DNA from: Powellomyces hirtus
Taxonomy: Eukaryota; Chytridiomycota; Chytridiomycetes; Spizellomycetales; Powellomycetaceae
Reading direction: 5' to 3'
Length of the DNA stretch: 64,000 nt
Assembly: GCA_025526995.1 (NCBI GenBank)
Contig: JAHLKG010000028.1
Location: forward strand, 62,001 to 126,000
The translations under genes were made by a program, and so were the position numbers. Positions within the stretch are counted from its first letter, which is position 1, and each line of letters opens with the position of its first letter. Of this stretch, positions 19,627 through 29,328 are shown piece after piece. The notes under the pieces are model-generated. The model searched no databases. It saw nothing but the letters and a program-made list of their open reading frames with translations, and was not told the DNA's origin.

Positions 19627-19955
19627 CCCCCCTTAGATTCGCGACTATCTCTTAGGCTCGAATCTCTTCAGCGAGGTGAAGCTTGCCTAAGCCGGGCTGC
19701 GGCGGGTTAACGGATGCTGACGTGGTTGTGGGAAGATGAGGCTGGGGAGGCGGCCCCTGGCGCGGGTCGCGTCGCGGTAGTCTCCGACGGGTAGTCTCCG
19801 CCCTTCGTGGTGCGCGAAATCGTCGGAAAGTCTATTTCTCTCTTCGCAGGGGCCCTAGATGAATCACAAGTAGCTTCCTCCAGGCGGATTTCGATAAGTA
19901 ACATCTGCTGCGCTCCGTAGGGGATGAAACACTAACACCTGAATTTCCGAGCGTT
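19627..19955 (-). mobile_element. 3' internal end of a gypsy element
   Basis: Read on the minus strand this ends CTAAGGGGGG at the LTR, a typical polypurine tract. It holds an open frame (19707-19904, 65 codons, no recognised domain). It joins truncated copia-E gag at about 19955 without an LTR. It probably belongs to the gypsy element whose pol lies at 23200-27129, but the direct link is broken. Confidence 0.6.
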
Positions 19956-20578
19956 CCCTTCCCGTCAAATGTAGATACTGCATCGATCGCAGATTTGAAG
20001 TATGCGAATGATGTACGTTGTGCGTCACGATCATTGCTCTTTCTGCTGCTCATAGTTGTTGTGCTCTCCGTTGGGGAAGACGGACGAAAGTGAGGGGCAA
20101 CTCGGGCTTCAACTTCGCCGTGAGTAATGTGTTGATGTAGAAAAGGGTACTCAAGGCCCGCTTTTGGGCTTCTCATCGGTGAAACGGCCATAGGATGACC
20201 ACCGATATGAGGCTTTTCGTACTTCTCGGGTTGTTGATGGGAAGTTGATGTAGCGAGAGGGTTTGAACTAGTCAATAAAGTCCTCTCCAACCTGTCCATC
20301 CGATGGTCGAGCTTTTCGTCGATTTCCATCTTGAACCTCTGCAGAATTTCCATGACAATGTCAGTCGGTACTTCGGATGGTACTATCGCCGAGTCTGCAT
20401 GAATTTCTCCATGATTCATCTCATCCACATCGGCATCTGCGTCGTGGGAATCATGGTAGATTGAGGCATCTATATTAACGTCTTCTTCAGCGTCAGGACC
20501 CCGTTGGGCTTCTCGTGTGGCTTGACGGGCTTGTTGGCGGGTCTGCACTCCTTGAATGGGAGATCTTGCAGTAGGCAT
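19956..20578 (-). pseudogene. copia-E Gag, N-terminal part
   Basis: Starts MPTARSPIQG and closely matches residues 1 to about 205 of the plus-strand Gag at 5466-6578, with a few substitutions. From about 19955 the frame runs into unrelated gypsy 3' sequence and ends at 19832. Truncated and not functional. Confidence 0.85.
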
Positions 20579-20678
20579 CTTGACAGTGTGCTCGGTACTT
20601 TCTTGGCACTTGAATTTCGACGGAAGACTTGTAGTTTACAGGTTTTACGAAGGGAGAATGATTCGAATTCGACCGGTC

Positions 20679-20693
20679 TCAGGGCTCATAACC
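20679..20693 (-). promoter_or_regulatory. copia-E primer binding site
   Basis: GGTTATGAGCCCTGA on the minus strand, directly after the LTR end CCAATA. It is the same half-tRNA initiator-Met site as in copia-C and copia-F. Confidence 0.8.
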
Positions 20694-21066
20694 TATTGGA
20701 GATATCGGCACTTCCAGTACTTTATCGGAATTGCAGAGGATTGGCCGAATTCGATGTGGCCTCCAGTATACTTCGTAAAGGGGGGGGGGGGTTACAGAGC
20801 TCTTCTGAGATGCAGTTGACGATGTAGCGTTGTCAGATGCACGGAGATGTAATGTATGTGAATGTATTTTTATGTCTTAAAGTCTTATCGGTAATGTCTC
20901 GCTTCGAGCGTTCTAATCTACTTTTTCTCCAATCACGTGATCACACGTGATCCAATTCAGCTCTTAGCGTTACCGGTATGATGGTCACCCGTTCTAGTTG
21001 GAGAATCCAAGTAAGGATCTAATGTAAGGACCAAACGTTGAGTACGCAAGTCTCAACATTCCAATA
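20694..21066 (-). repeat. copia-E 5' LTR
   Basis: A 373-bp LTR with ends TATTGG/CCAATA, matching the solo LTR at 12987-13375. It holds a run of about 11 G (C on the sense strand) and two CACGTG-type motifs (CACGTGATCACACGTGAT near 20935). Confidence 0.9.
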
Positions 21067-21292
21067 CTATGAACGGTATGAACAAGGAATGGATGACGGA
21101 GATTCGTCCTCTCGCGGACGCATCCAGGAATCAGACCTCAAGAAGATTGCCGAAGAAGCAGCTCGGTCAGCCGCACAAGAGACGACGGCATCCCTAGGGA
21201 AGGAATTGGCCTCGATTAAACAGGAACTCCGCCTAACCAGCGCCAGCCGTAAGAATCCCGGCAAACGAATACAAAGCAGGTCGAGCCTTTAA
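21067..21292 (+). pseudogene. coding-like fragment cut by the copia-E LTR
   Basis: A plus-strand frame begins within the LTR and continues about 74 codons with a natural-looking charged, helical sequence (ESDLKKIAEEAARSAAQ, LGKELASIKQELRL), then stops. It may be the N-terminus of a retrotransposon or host protein, or part of the 5' region of the zinc-finger gene that follows. I do not recognise it. Confidence 0.35.
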
Positions 21293-21344
21293 AAGGTACT
21301 GCCCGTTGAATCTCCCCCCTCTGGCTCTTCTTTCCTTTGTAGCC

Positions 21345-21390
21345 CGACACACACACATCACACACACACACACATACATACATACATACG
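21345..21390 (+). repeat. CA / CATA microsatellite in a 5' leader
   Basis: (ACAC)n followed by (CATA)n just upstream of the ATG at 21397. A TTTAAAAGG sequence at 21288-21297 could act as a TATA-like element about 100 bp upstream. Confidence 0.7.
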
Positions 21391-21396
21391 AACAAC

Positions 21397-22135
21397 ATGG
21401 CCGACGTCGCCAACAACTCTCCTCTCCCCTCCAACACCACCACCGCGGGCAAGCGCCGGCCCACCCAACAACTCGCAAAGGGCGCAACCAAGCGGGCCCA
21501 GCCCGCCCGGGTAAGTAGGGGTCGGTGCTCATCCTCGGCTGTGGCAACTCGTCTCATGTTCCCCGTCTTCCCTTGTTGTCTCCAGGACCCCTCGGTTCAT
21601 GAAAAGTCCACCCCCGAGAGGTTGGCCGACTTGCCCGCCTGCTGGAAGTGCCGCCACTTCCGCAAGAGCAAGATGTTTATGTCTGAATGCCACCATCTGG
21701 TGTGCCGGCCCTGCATCGTGGCGGCAGCCAACGACACAATATGTTCCCCTTTGCTGAGAGGCGGCCTGATGTCTTCCTAACGGTATAGTTCTCTTGTTCC
21801 TTTGCTCTCCAGAACGACGGCCCTCAGGGCCAGTTGACGTGCGGCGCCCCCCACTGCGACCGGGTCCTCTTCTTTGCGGCCATCCCCGCCGGGTGCCAGT
21901 TTGCTGGCTGCAACCATGTCGGAGCGGACCTCCGCATGTTTCCATGCAACCATCTCCACTGCATGGGCCACATCCGTGCGTAAGTAGTACTCTTCGGCCT
22001 GCTGCTGTCTTACCTGACTAACTCAGCTCTCTTTGCAGCAAGATGAACGTGGCAAATTACACCCCCCTCCGGTGCGGGTTGGGCGACCGGTGCCACGGCA
22101 ACCGGTGCCAATTCTCCTTCACCAAGATTGGTTGA
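21397..22135 (+). CDS. multi-exon zinc-finger gene in the gypsy 3' region (antisense to gypsy)
   Basis: Four exons fit together: 21397-21510, 21586-21738, 21813-21979, 22039-22135 (531 nt, 176 residues). Introns 1 and 3 have GTAAGT donors; introns 2 and 3 have CTAAC branch sites. All phases agree. The product has a RING-like half, C57-x2-C60-x12-C73-x-H75-x2-C78-x2-C81, a second Cys/His group (C99, C104, C117, C122, C134, H136, C139, H142) and a third (C157, C163, C168). The donor of intron 2 reads ATATGT instead of GTATGT, so this copy may be mis-spliced. The gene lies tail to tail with gypsy pol, as the RING gene does with copia-D pol. Function unknown. Confidence 0.65.
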
Positions 22136-22386
22136 TTAGTTCTTCCCCCCCCTCCTTCTTGTACATACTTTCACTTGTTGTCTGTTGCTCCTTCGGGGCC
22201 TGGCCTTCGGCCCATATAATCAAATTCAGTACCACAATCTCATCGCTGTACTTGCCTTCTCATCGCTGTGCTCCCTTGAGCCTTGTAGCATTTCGTATGC
22301 ATCCGCTGTGTCCAATGTCACTCGGCTTCCTCCCAGCTATGGTGCTCATGGTAGATGCCCTGCATCACACTTCCCCGTTGGGAAGA
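22136..22386. other. 3' flank of the zinc-finger gene, no gene seen
   Basis: Pyrimidine-rich sequence with short open frames only; probably the 3' untranslated region before the minisatellite. Confidence 0.4.
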
Positions 22387-23140
22387 CCGCCCAGCGGTTC
22401 CCCGGCCATCGTCCAACGATGCCGGTATCTCACCTAGTGAGGTCTACTGCCTCGCAGTCTTCGGCTCATTGCCCAGCGATCCCGGCATCTTGCCCAGCGA
22501 GGTATGTCGCCCAGCGACCTTCGGCCCATCGTCAAACGATGCCGGCATCTCACCTCGTGAGGTCTACTGCCTCGCAGTCTTCGGCTCATCGCCCAGCGAT
22601 CCCAGCATCTCGCCCAGCGAGGTATGTCGCCCAGCGACCTTCGGCCCATCGTCAAACGATGCCGGTATCTTGGCCGAAGCCCTTCTCTTCCCCTTCGCGT
22701 GGGTATGTACTACGGCCATGGTCCCCGCGGGTCTCGAGGTACGCTGCCATGCAAATCTGGTGCCGGTCACCTTGCATCGGCAGCCGGTCGATGCCCAGCA
22801 TCACCCTTCTCACCCAGTGAGGTATGCCGCCCAGCGGCCTTCGGCCCATCGTCAAACGATGCCGGAATCTTGGCCGAAGCCCTTCTCTTCCCCTTCGCGT
22901 AAGTATGTACCACGGCCATGGTCCCCACGGGTCTCGAGGTACGCCGCCATGCAAATCTGGTGCCGGTCACCTTGCATTGGCAAGCCGTCGGCTCATCGCC
23001 CAGCGATCCCGGCATCTCACCCAGTGAGGTATGCTGCCCAGCAGCCTTCGGCCATCGTCCAACAATGCCGGCATCTCGCCCAGCGAGGTATGCTGCCCAG
23101 CAGCCTGCGGCCATTGTCCAACGATGCCGGAATCTCGCAC
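22387..23140. repeat. 60-bp minisatellite with 120-bp and 200-bp higher-order repeats
   Basis: Units of 60 bp built around CGATGCCGGCATCT (which contains the 12-bp perfect palindrome GATGCCGGCATC) and CCCAGCGAGGTATG. From 22417 to 22656 they alternate as A-B-A-B (120-bp period). From about 22660 to 23060 a longer unit with a 200-bp period holds CTTGGCCGAAGCCCTTCTC and CGGCCATGGTCCCC. Because 60 is a multiple of 3, several frames on both strands stay open; the long open frames here (for example 22355-23164) are not evidence of a gene. Confidence 0.85.
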
Positions 23141-23199
23141 TATAATGTCCTCTACCTCAAGTAGCATCTCTCTTGTTAATTTACGGTACAGCTCGCTAT

Positions 23200-26100
23200 C
23201 TAGGTTCTCTTACGTCGCCTGGCTGCTAGCCTTTGGCCGCGGTCCTCTCCGGGGTGCTCCCGGAGCCATTCTTCCAGTGCGGTCGTCCCCTTCACGTGTG
23301 CATACGGCTCCCACATGTTCTGGGTGCCGTCATAACCTGTCCACTTGACTAAGAACTGCTCGGTGTTCCTGTGCCATCTGGCATTTAGGATCTTGTCCAC
23401 TTGGTAGGTCTCCTGACCGTCTTCGTCCTTCTTGGGCTCAGGCGGAGCGGTGACCTGTCTGTACGGGGTATCGCCCGGGTCATGGTAACGTCTCAGAATG
23501 CTGACATGAAAGACTGGGTGCAACCCGGTGAACTCCTTGGGTAGTTCGAGCTCGTAGGTGTCAGGATGCGGCCCCTTGCCGCGTACTGGGAATGGCCCAA
23601 TCCATTGCTCAGCCAGCTTTTTGTTCCTTGTGGTGACGCTGGTAATCGCGATACCCTCACGATGGAGTAAGATCTTGTCACCCTCTCGGTATGCTTCCGT
23701 GTGCTTCTTGCGGTCGTAGTACTTTGCCTGCTGGTCCTGTGCGTCTCGGAGCCGTTGCTGCACGATGCGACTCACGTCGGCGAATTCCTTAACCCGTCTC
23801 TCCACGGCGGTTCGTGCCGATTGCCTTATCATCTCTCCGGGGTTAGGTGCTACCCATTGGTTCGGTACCCGGGGAACGCGGCCTAGGTCGATCTCGAAAG
23901 GGGATAGTCCCGTCGACGTCTGCGGCGTTCGGTTGTAGTTGTACTCGAGTGTGGGGAGTAAACTCTTCCAGTTGGAGCCGGCATAGTCGAGAAAGGGGCC
24001 CATGATTCCCTTGATCGTCTTGATGGCGTTCTCCGCCTTGCCGTTGATCTGTTGGTGTCGTGCCGACGACAGTTCTTGCTTGACGTCGAGTGCCCGCATG
24101 AGGTACCGCCAGAATTCTGATAGCCACTTGGGGTCCCGATCGCTCACGATGGTGTGGGGTAACCCCGTGTGGCGAAATGCCTGTTCCAGAAAGAGTTGAG
24201 CCGTCTCCTGAGCTGTAGCGGGTGTGTTAGTAGGTAGGAGTATCACGCGGCATGAAAGGTAGTCGACAATGAGGAGTACGGCGTCTGCCGTCTTGGTCAG
24301 TCTCTCGCCGGTGTGGTGCGGAGGGTTCTTTGTCACGTCGGGCTCTACCCGACGTTCCCCCCCCTTAGAGCCTGACGTGGGGAAGAATATATCCATGCCG
24401 ATTTGTTGCCAACGGGCATCGGGGATCGGTAAGCTGCGGAGGAAACCGATCGGCGTGGTTCGCTTGTGACGTTGGCAGGTAGGGCAGGTGCGGACATATT
24501 GGTACACATCACGCTCCATGTGGGGCCAGTAGTACGACTCCAGAAGTTTGGCGAGCGTCCGTTGGACACCGGAGTGACCACCATTCGCGAGGGAGTCGTG
24601 ATGAATCTGAAGGAGTGGCCCCCGCAAGCTGTCGGGGACGTACCGACGGTCATGGTACATCAAGAATCGGTGCGGAGGGGAGTCCACTGTCCGGAATCGG
24701 CGTGCATGGCCGGATAGGTTCTCCGGGGGACTGTTGATGGTTAGTAAGATGTTTTGGCCGAAATCATCCGATGCGAGCGCTTGGGTCCAGTCCGCATCGG
24801 TCGGCATGTGCGTCGGGACGGGCTTCTCCGTCTGCACAATGGCGGTGACCACGTCGATCTTGGCCTGGCAGTTTGCACACTTGGGGGCGTAAGTCGGGTC
24901 GCGACTGAGGAAGTCGGCGATCGAACTCCATGTGCCTGGGAGGTATTCCACTGAGAAATCGAACTGTTGGAGAAACTCGACTCAGCCTGCTTGGCAACGT
25001 GACAGGTGGGGTTGTTCCTGGAGGTAGATCAGGGATTTGTGGTCAACAAACGCGCGGAATGGGCGGCCGATGAGGTAATGGCGGTTGGCGCATATGGATT
25101 TGACTAATCCCAGTAGTTCTTGTTCATGCACGGGGTATCGAGTCTCGGCGGGTTGCATCATGCGGGAGTAGTATGTCACCGGGCGAAGTTGCGGGAGGTT
25201 GGCTAAGCCCGATTTGGTGGTTGGTAGTGGATGAGGGTAAGGGAAATCCCCTTTGGCCGGCTGCGCCAGCCATCCGCCGTAGGCGTAGCCCAATGCGTCC
25301 GTGAACAAGTAGGTGTCGAGCGCCGGGTCGAAGTACGCTAGGGTGGGTGCCAAGGAGCATAATTCCTTTAAGCGATTGAACGCTCGATCTTCCTCGTCAC
25401 CCCACTGCCATGGGCGGTTGCCGGATTGCAGATTCGTTAGGGGTAGGGCAATCTGTGCATACTTGGGGATGTATTCCTTGACATAGTTGACGAGGCCCAT
25501 GAAGCTAAGGAGCTCCAGGGAGTTGGTCGGGCGAGGTCGTTCCCGGACCGCGGTCACCTTGGAGGGGGCGATACTCAGGCCATCCTTGCCGACTCGGTGG
25601 CCGCAGAACTCGACTTCGTCAACCGCCCATTGACATTTGCTGGGTTTGACGTGGAGGCGATGTTCCGTCAAGGTCTTGAGGACCTCGTCGACGTGCTGAA
25701 TGTGCGAACTCATGTTGGTGCTGAATATGAGAATATCGTCGAGGTATGAGATCACGTAGGCGTCGTACTTGTCGCCCAAGAGCTTGTTGGTTAGTCGCTG
25801 GAATGTAGCAGGTGCATTAGTTAAGCCGCAAGGTAGAACATTGTATTCGAAATGTCCAAAACGTGTTCGGAACGCTGTTTTCTCCCTATCTTCCGGTCGG
25901 ATCATGATGCAGTGGTACGCGTCGCAAATGTCGATCGCGGTGAATACCCGCATGTTGACAAGCCTGTCGCGCAGCTCCGAGAGGTTCGGGAGTGGCGTGG
26001 CATCCTTGTGGGTCATCTTGTTCAGTGCCCGGTAGTCAATGCAGCAGCGTAAGCTGCCGTCCTTCTTTGGGGCAAATAGGACGGGCGCGCCCCACGGACT

Positions 26101-27129
26101 GCGAGAGTGTGAGATCCAACCCTTGTCCATTAAACGCTGCATCTGCTGGCCGAGCTCGTCCAGTTTGTCAGGGCTCAAGTGCCGGAGTGGCTGCATCACG
26201 GGCTTCGAGCCGGGTTTGAGCCGAATGGTGAAATTGTCCTCGCCTCGGTCCGGAGGCATGCCTGACTGCTCGGTGAATAGCGTCGTAACGTATTTCTCTA
26301 GGGTTAGTCGGAGTGGATGGTCGGCTGCCAGCGCCTCTAGCGGGTCTTCTTGATCTGCCGCCTTGGCTTCAGTGTTGGTGTGGCGTCGTTCCTCCAAGAT
26401 TGCCCTTTTCTTGGCGTCGACCGTCCGTACAAATTGAGCCTCTGCGAATGGAATCGCATCTACAATGTGTACCTCGAAGACTCCAGTGATTTCGCCCTTC
26501 TTCATCAAACGTTTCCATTGCTTGGCCGTGTAGATTCCCTCTGCATTGAGTGCTGGCTTCGCCGGCTGGAATCTGCGGGGCCGTACCACTCGTGGGGAGA
26601 GTAGGCGGGCGGCGCACGCGGACGGTGCTTCCCAGTGGCGGTTGGTCGATTTGGCTCGAAGGCTGAGGGTCTGGCCGTCGTGGTAGAACGTCATTGTCGG
26701 AAAGCCCTCTTGGTCGAAAAGCCCTCGGACGTCCAGCCCCAATATGAATGGCAAGCCCAGTATGGCATCGACCCTGATCGGCGCGACCACAAACGGTACG
26801 GTATCCTCCCGGTAGGTGATCTTCTCCTCGGTGAACACCGAGAGGTCCCCACAGGTCATCTTTGTTGCTCTGTAGTTTCCCGCTCTGTCGCCCCACCGGA
26901 CCTCCAGCGGAGTTGGAGAGGTGTAGGTCCAGAGGCCGTGTTTGGCGGCCCAAGTGTCGCTGATGATCAGGGTGTTACATCCGGTATCGATTAGGATGCG
27001 GGCAAAGTGCCCATGTACCATCCCGTAGACCACAAATGTCTTCCTGTGAATGCGGGGTCCCGGTCTGTCCGTGGGGATCTTGTCTTGCATCCAGGGTTGG
27101 GGTACTGAGACGGTGCAAGCGTTCAGCAC
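23200..27129 (-). pseudogene. gypsy chromovirus Pol: protease-RT-RNase H-integrase-chromodomain, one in-frame stop
   Basis: One reading frame of 3.9 kb broken only by a TGA at 24984-24982. Protease has the ILIDTGCNTLI motif. RT has RCCIDYRALNKMT and YLDDILIF. RNase H has YLFTDALGYAYGG. After the stop, integrase has the HHCC zinc finger (HHDSLANGGHSG, CPTCQRHK) and the core IGMDIFF, VSDRDPKW and NGKAENAIK. The C-terminus is a chromodomain (YQVDKILNAR, FLVKWTGYDG, MWEPYAHV). The order RT-RNase H-integrase-chromodomain marks a Ty3/gypsy chromovirus. The TGA follows CQAG and sits where a Trp is expected before VEFLQQFDF, consistent with TGG to TGA. The frame starts 7 nt inside the gag frame, one base back. 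Confidence 0.92.
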
Positions 27130-27412
27130 CCGGGGCGAAAATCTGAGCTGTTGACTGAGCCCCCGTTGCTGGCCGCCTCGTCTCCGGACCCTTCGGTGAT
27201 CTCTACAGGGGCGGCGAACGTCCTAAGCTCACCGGTTTTGCCTTTACTTGCTGGGCACCCACGGGCGTAATGCCCCTTGCCCCCGCAGTTGAAACATTTG
27301 TTGCGCTCACGACGTTTGTCGTAGATGGTGCGCTCACGGCGTGAAATCCCTTGGTAGTTGTCCATACCGCGTGTGGGGCGACTTGAGCCATAGGGGGTGT
27401 GGCGTCCCCTTT
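27123..27412 (-). CDS. gypsy Gag, C-terminal part with zinc knuckle
   Basis: The frame carries a CX2CX4HX4C knuckle (CFNCGGKGHYARGC) and ends at 27123, overlapping the pol frame. It is the continuation of the Gag at 29329-30250. The two parts are separated by the F1 insertion and join in frame when F1 and one copy of its CTCGT duplication are removed. Confidence 0.88.
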
Positions 27413-27772
27413 CTCGTTGTTGGTCTGAGAGTATCTGAGTAGATGATTGAGGAAGCTTTAGGGTAGTTGACTGAGCAGAACAACAAAGTAACTTAATCCC
27501 GCTCTACTGGAGAAAAAGAGAAAAGTCCCACCGATATATTAAGTATGGAAGGAAAACTACTTATATCGGAGTTGATCATGTGGGTTCACGTGATCGCGTG
27601 ATACGCCCTGCGATGGCGCAGTTGTGACTCGATGACAGAGTCTGTACGTGCTAACACCCCCACTCAGACCTGTCAGTCTGGCAGTGAGAGAGTTGCTCTA
27701 TCTACTTTTACTACACAGCCCCGCACACACCCCCAAACACCCCCATTTATTTCATTTTTAAAGATACGAGGA

Positions 27773-27997
27773 ATGGCCAGGGTACGTCTATGAGATCCGC
27801 GCCAATGAGGCGTACGTTTCTAATTATGTGCCGGTGTAGTTGTCAGGTTCGGGCAAAGCGAAGCAGACGGCAAGAAAGACCGGACCGCCGGTGACTGCTC
27901 CTGCGACGACCACAGCTCCTGCTGTGCCGTCGTCAGTGGTGCCCTCTGCGCCACAGGGAGGTGCACCCTTTTCGGCAGAGAGAATGCCAGCATGTTA
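27773..27997 (+). pseudogene. antisense gene of copia-F, 5' part, in F1
   Basis: Exon 1 (27773-27781, ATG GCC AGG), intron 27782-27839 (58 bp, GTACGT...TCTAAT...GTGTAG) and 43 codons of exon 2 (27840-27968), after which the deletion joins it to gag and a stop follows at about 27997. Against the complete gene at 31947-32636 there is one exon 1 change (GCC/GCT) and five exon 2 changes, all synonymous. The intron differs more and by one indel. Confidence 0.85.
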
Positions 27998-29085
27998 AAC
28001 TGAGTGATGTACTCATCCATGCGGCCTTTGGGACGCAATTCCCGTAGTTTCTGCAGCGAATCCCTAATGTGGTTTCGTGGCGCAAACCGCGCCAGAAGGG
28101 CGGACCTGAGACCGGTGTTGGTTCTTCCTGAATCAACGTCTTCAAAGTCATGCCACGTCGTAATTGCGTTCCTTTTATTTGGTGAGAGCGACTGCCACCA
28201 AGTGTATGCCCATCCTGTGAGTTTCGTAGCCACAAAATCCACGAGAAACTCGGGCGGAACCATTTCGTACTTCACAACTGTCTCGATCTTGTTGATGAAC
28301 GTTTGAAGTTTGACCATATTGGCTTCCCCGTTGTAAGATCCAATATCTTTCAGCGTTCCATCCACGAAAGCCTTCGCACCTCGACTGTCGACGATTTTGG
28401 TCGTCACGCTGTGTATGCTCGATGTCGGTGATGTAGGGCGGCGTTCAAATGGAGAACGTTGGTATTCCTGTTGAGCTCCAATCTCCTGATTGTACTCTGT
28501 CCACGGTGCAGCGAACCCGTCGTTGCGAGTGGGTGATGGTGTGCATACGCACCGTTGCGCCGTACGTACTTGAGGGTTGACCGGGATATTCACATCCTGA
28601 TCCATGCGCCATTTCATTTGGAGCATTTCCGTTAGTTGGGCTAGAGAATTCTCCAGCCTGTCTATCCTATCCACGTCCGCCTCACGCGGGCGGACATGCA
28701 CGGTGTTTGCTGATTCCCCACTTGGGAATGCTGCTGGAGTACTGTAGTTGATCGTTCTGTGATCATCTGTACTGCTTGATAGGGGACGGGTATCGACCTT
28801 GCCATCGTGTCGGTCGATGTTTCAGGTACGCCCTTCCAATGCGTCGTCGCCCTCGTTGGCGTTGACGCTCAAAGGCGTTGGCTCTGCCAGTGTATCGTCA
28901 CCGGCAGATTTCCCTCCATTGTCTGGTGATGTCCATTCACCAGGCACTCGTGCGCTCTTCTTAGCGGCACGTTCTACGGCTTGTTGTAGCGTATTGGACC
29001 CTGGGGTCTGCCGACCCGTTAGGCGTCTTAACATACTACGAGTGTACCGGGGGCTTGTTTCGTTGCCTACCATTTCAGGGCTCAT
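27969..29085 (-). pseudogene. F1 Gag, C-terminally truncated
   Basis: Gag from MVGNETSPRYTRS to FNMLAFSLPK. A TGA near 28825 (ACC TGA AAC, where other copies have CGA) splits it into 87 and 293 codons in the same frame. The 3' end reads out of Gag into the former 3' end of the element. Confidence 0.85.
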
Positions 29086-29328
29086 AACCTGTTGGTCTGA
29101 GAGTATCTGAGTAGATGATTGAGGAAGCTTTAGGGTAGTTGACTGAGCAGAACAACGAAGTAACTTAATCCCGCTCTATTGGAGAAAAAGAGAAAAGTCC
29201 CACCGATATATTAAGTATGGAAGGAAAACTACTTATATCGGAGTTGATCACGTGGGCTCACGTGATCGCGTGATACGCCCTGCGATGGCGCAGTTGTGAC
29301 TCGATGACAGAGTCTGTACGTGCTAACA

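Larger units (their letters stand above)
19956..21066 (-). mobile_element. copia-E fragment: 5' LTR, PBS, leader and part of gag
   Basis: Minus-strand order is LTR (20694-21066), PBS (20679-20693), leader and gag from 20578. Gag breaks at the FDG motif near 19955, at the same part of Gag where the plus-strand copy continues FDGTGN. It is a 5'-end fragment with no 3' half. Confidence 0.87.
27418..29328 (-). mobile_element. F1, short deleted copia-F inserted in gypsy gag
   Basis: Both LTRs (27418-27656 and 29090-29328, 239 bp each) are present and flanked by the 5-bp duplication CTCGT (27413-27417 and 29329-29333). The inside is only 1.43 kb: PBS, gag to about residue 372, then a jump at about 27968 to the 3' end of the element with a remnant of the antisense gene and a polypurine tract (GAGTGGGGG on the minus strand). 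Zinc knuckle, protease, integrase, RT and RNase H are lost, so it is non-autonomous. Confidence 0.93.

Noticed and set aside
22355..23164. 269-codon open frame with 20-residue repeats
   Set aside because: The 60-bp repeat keeps several frames open on both strands; no start context, intron or domain supports translation.
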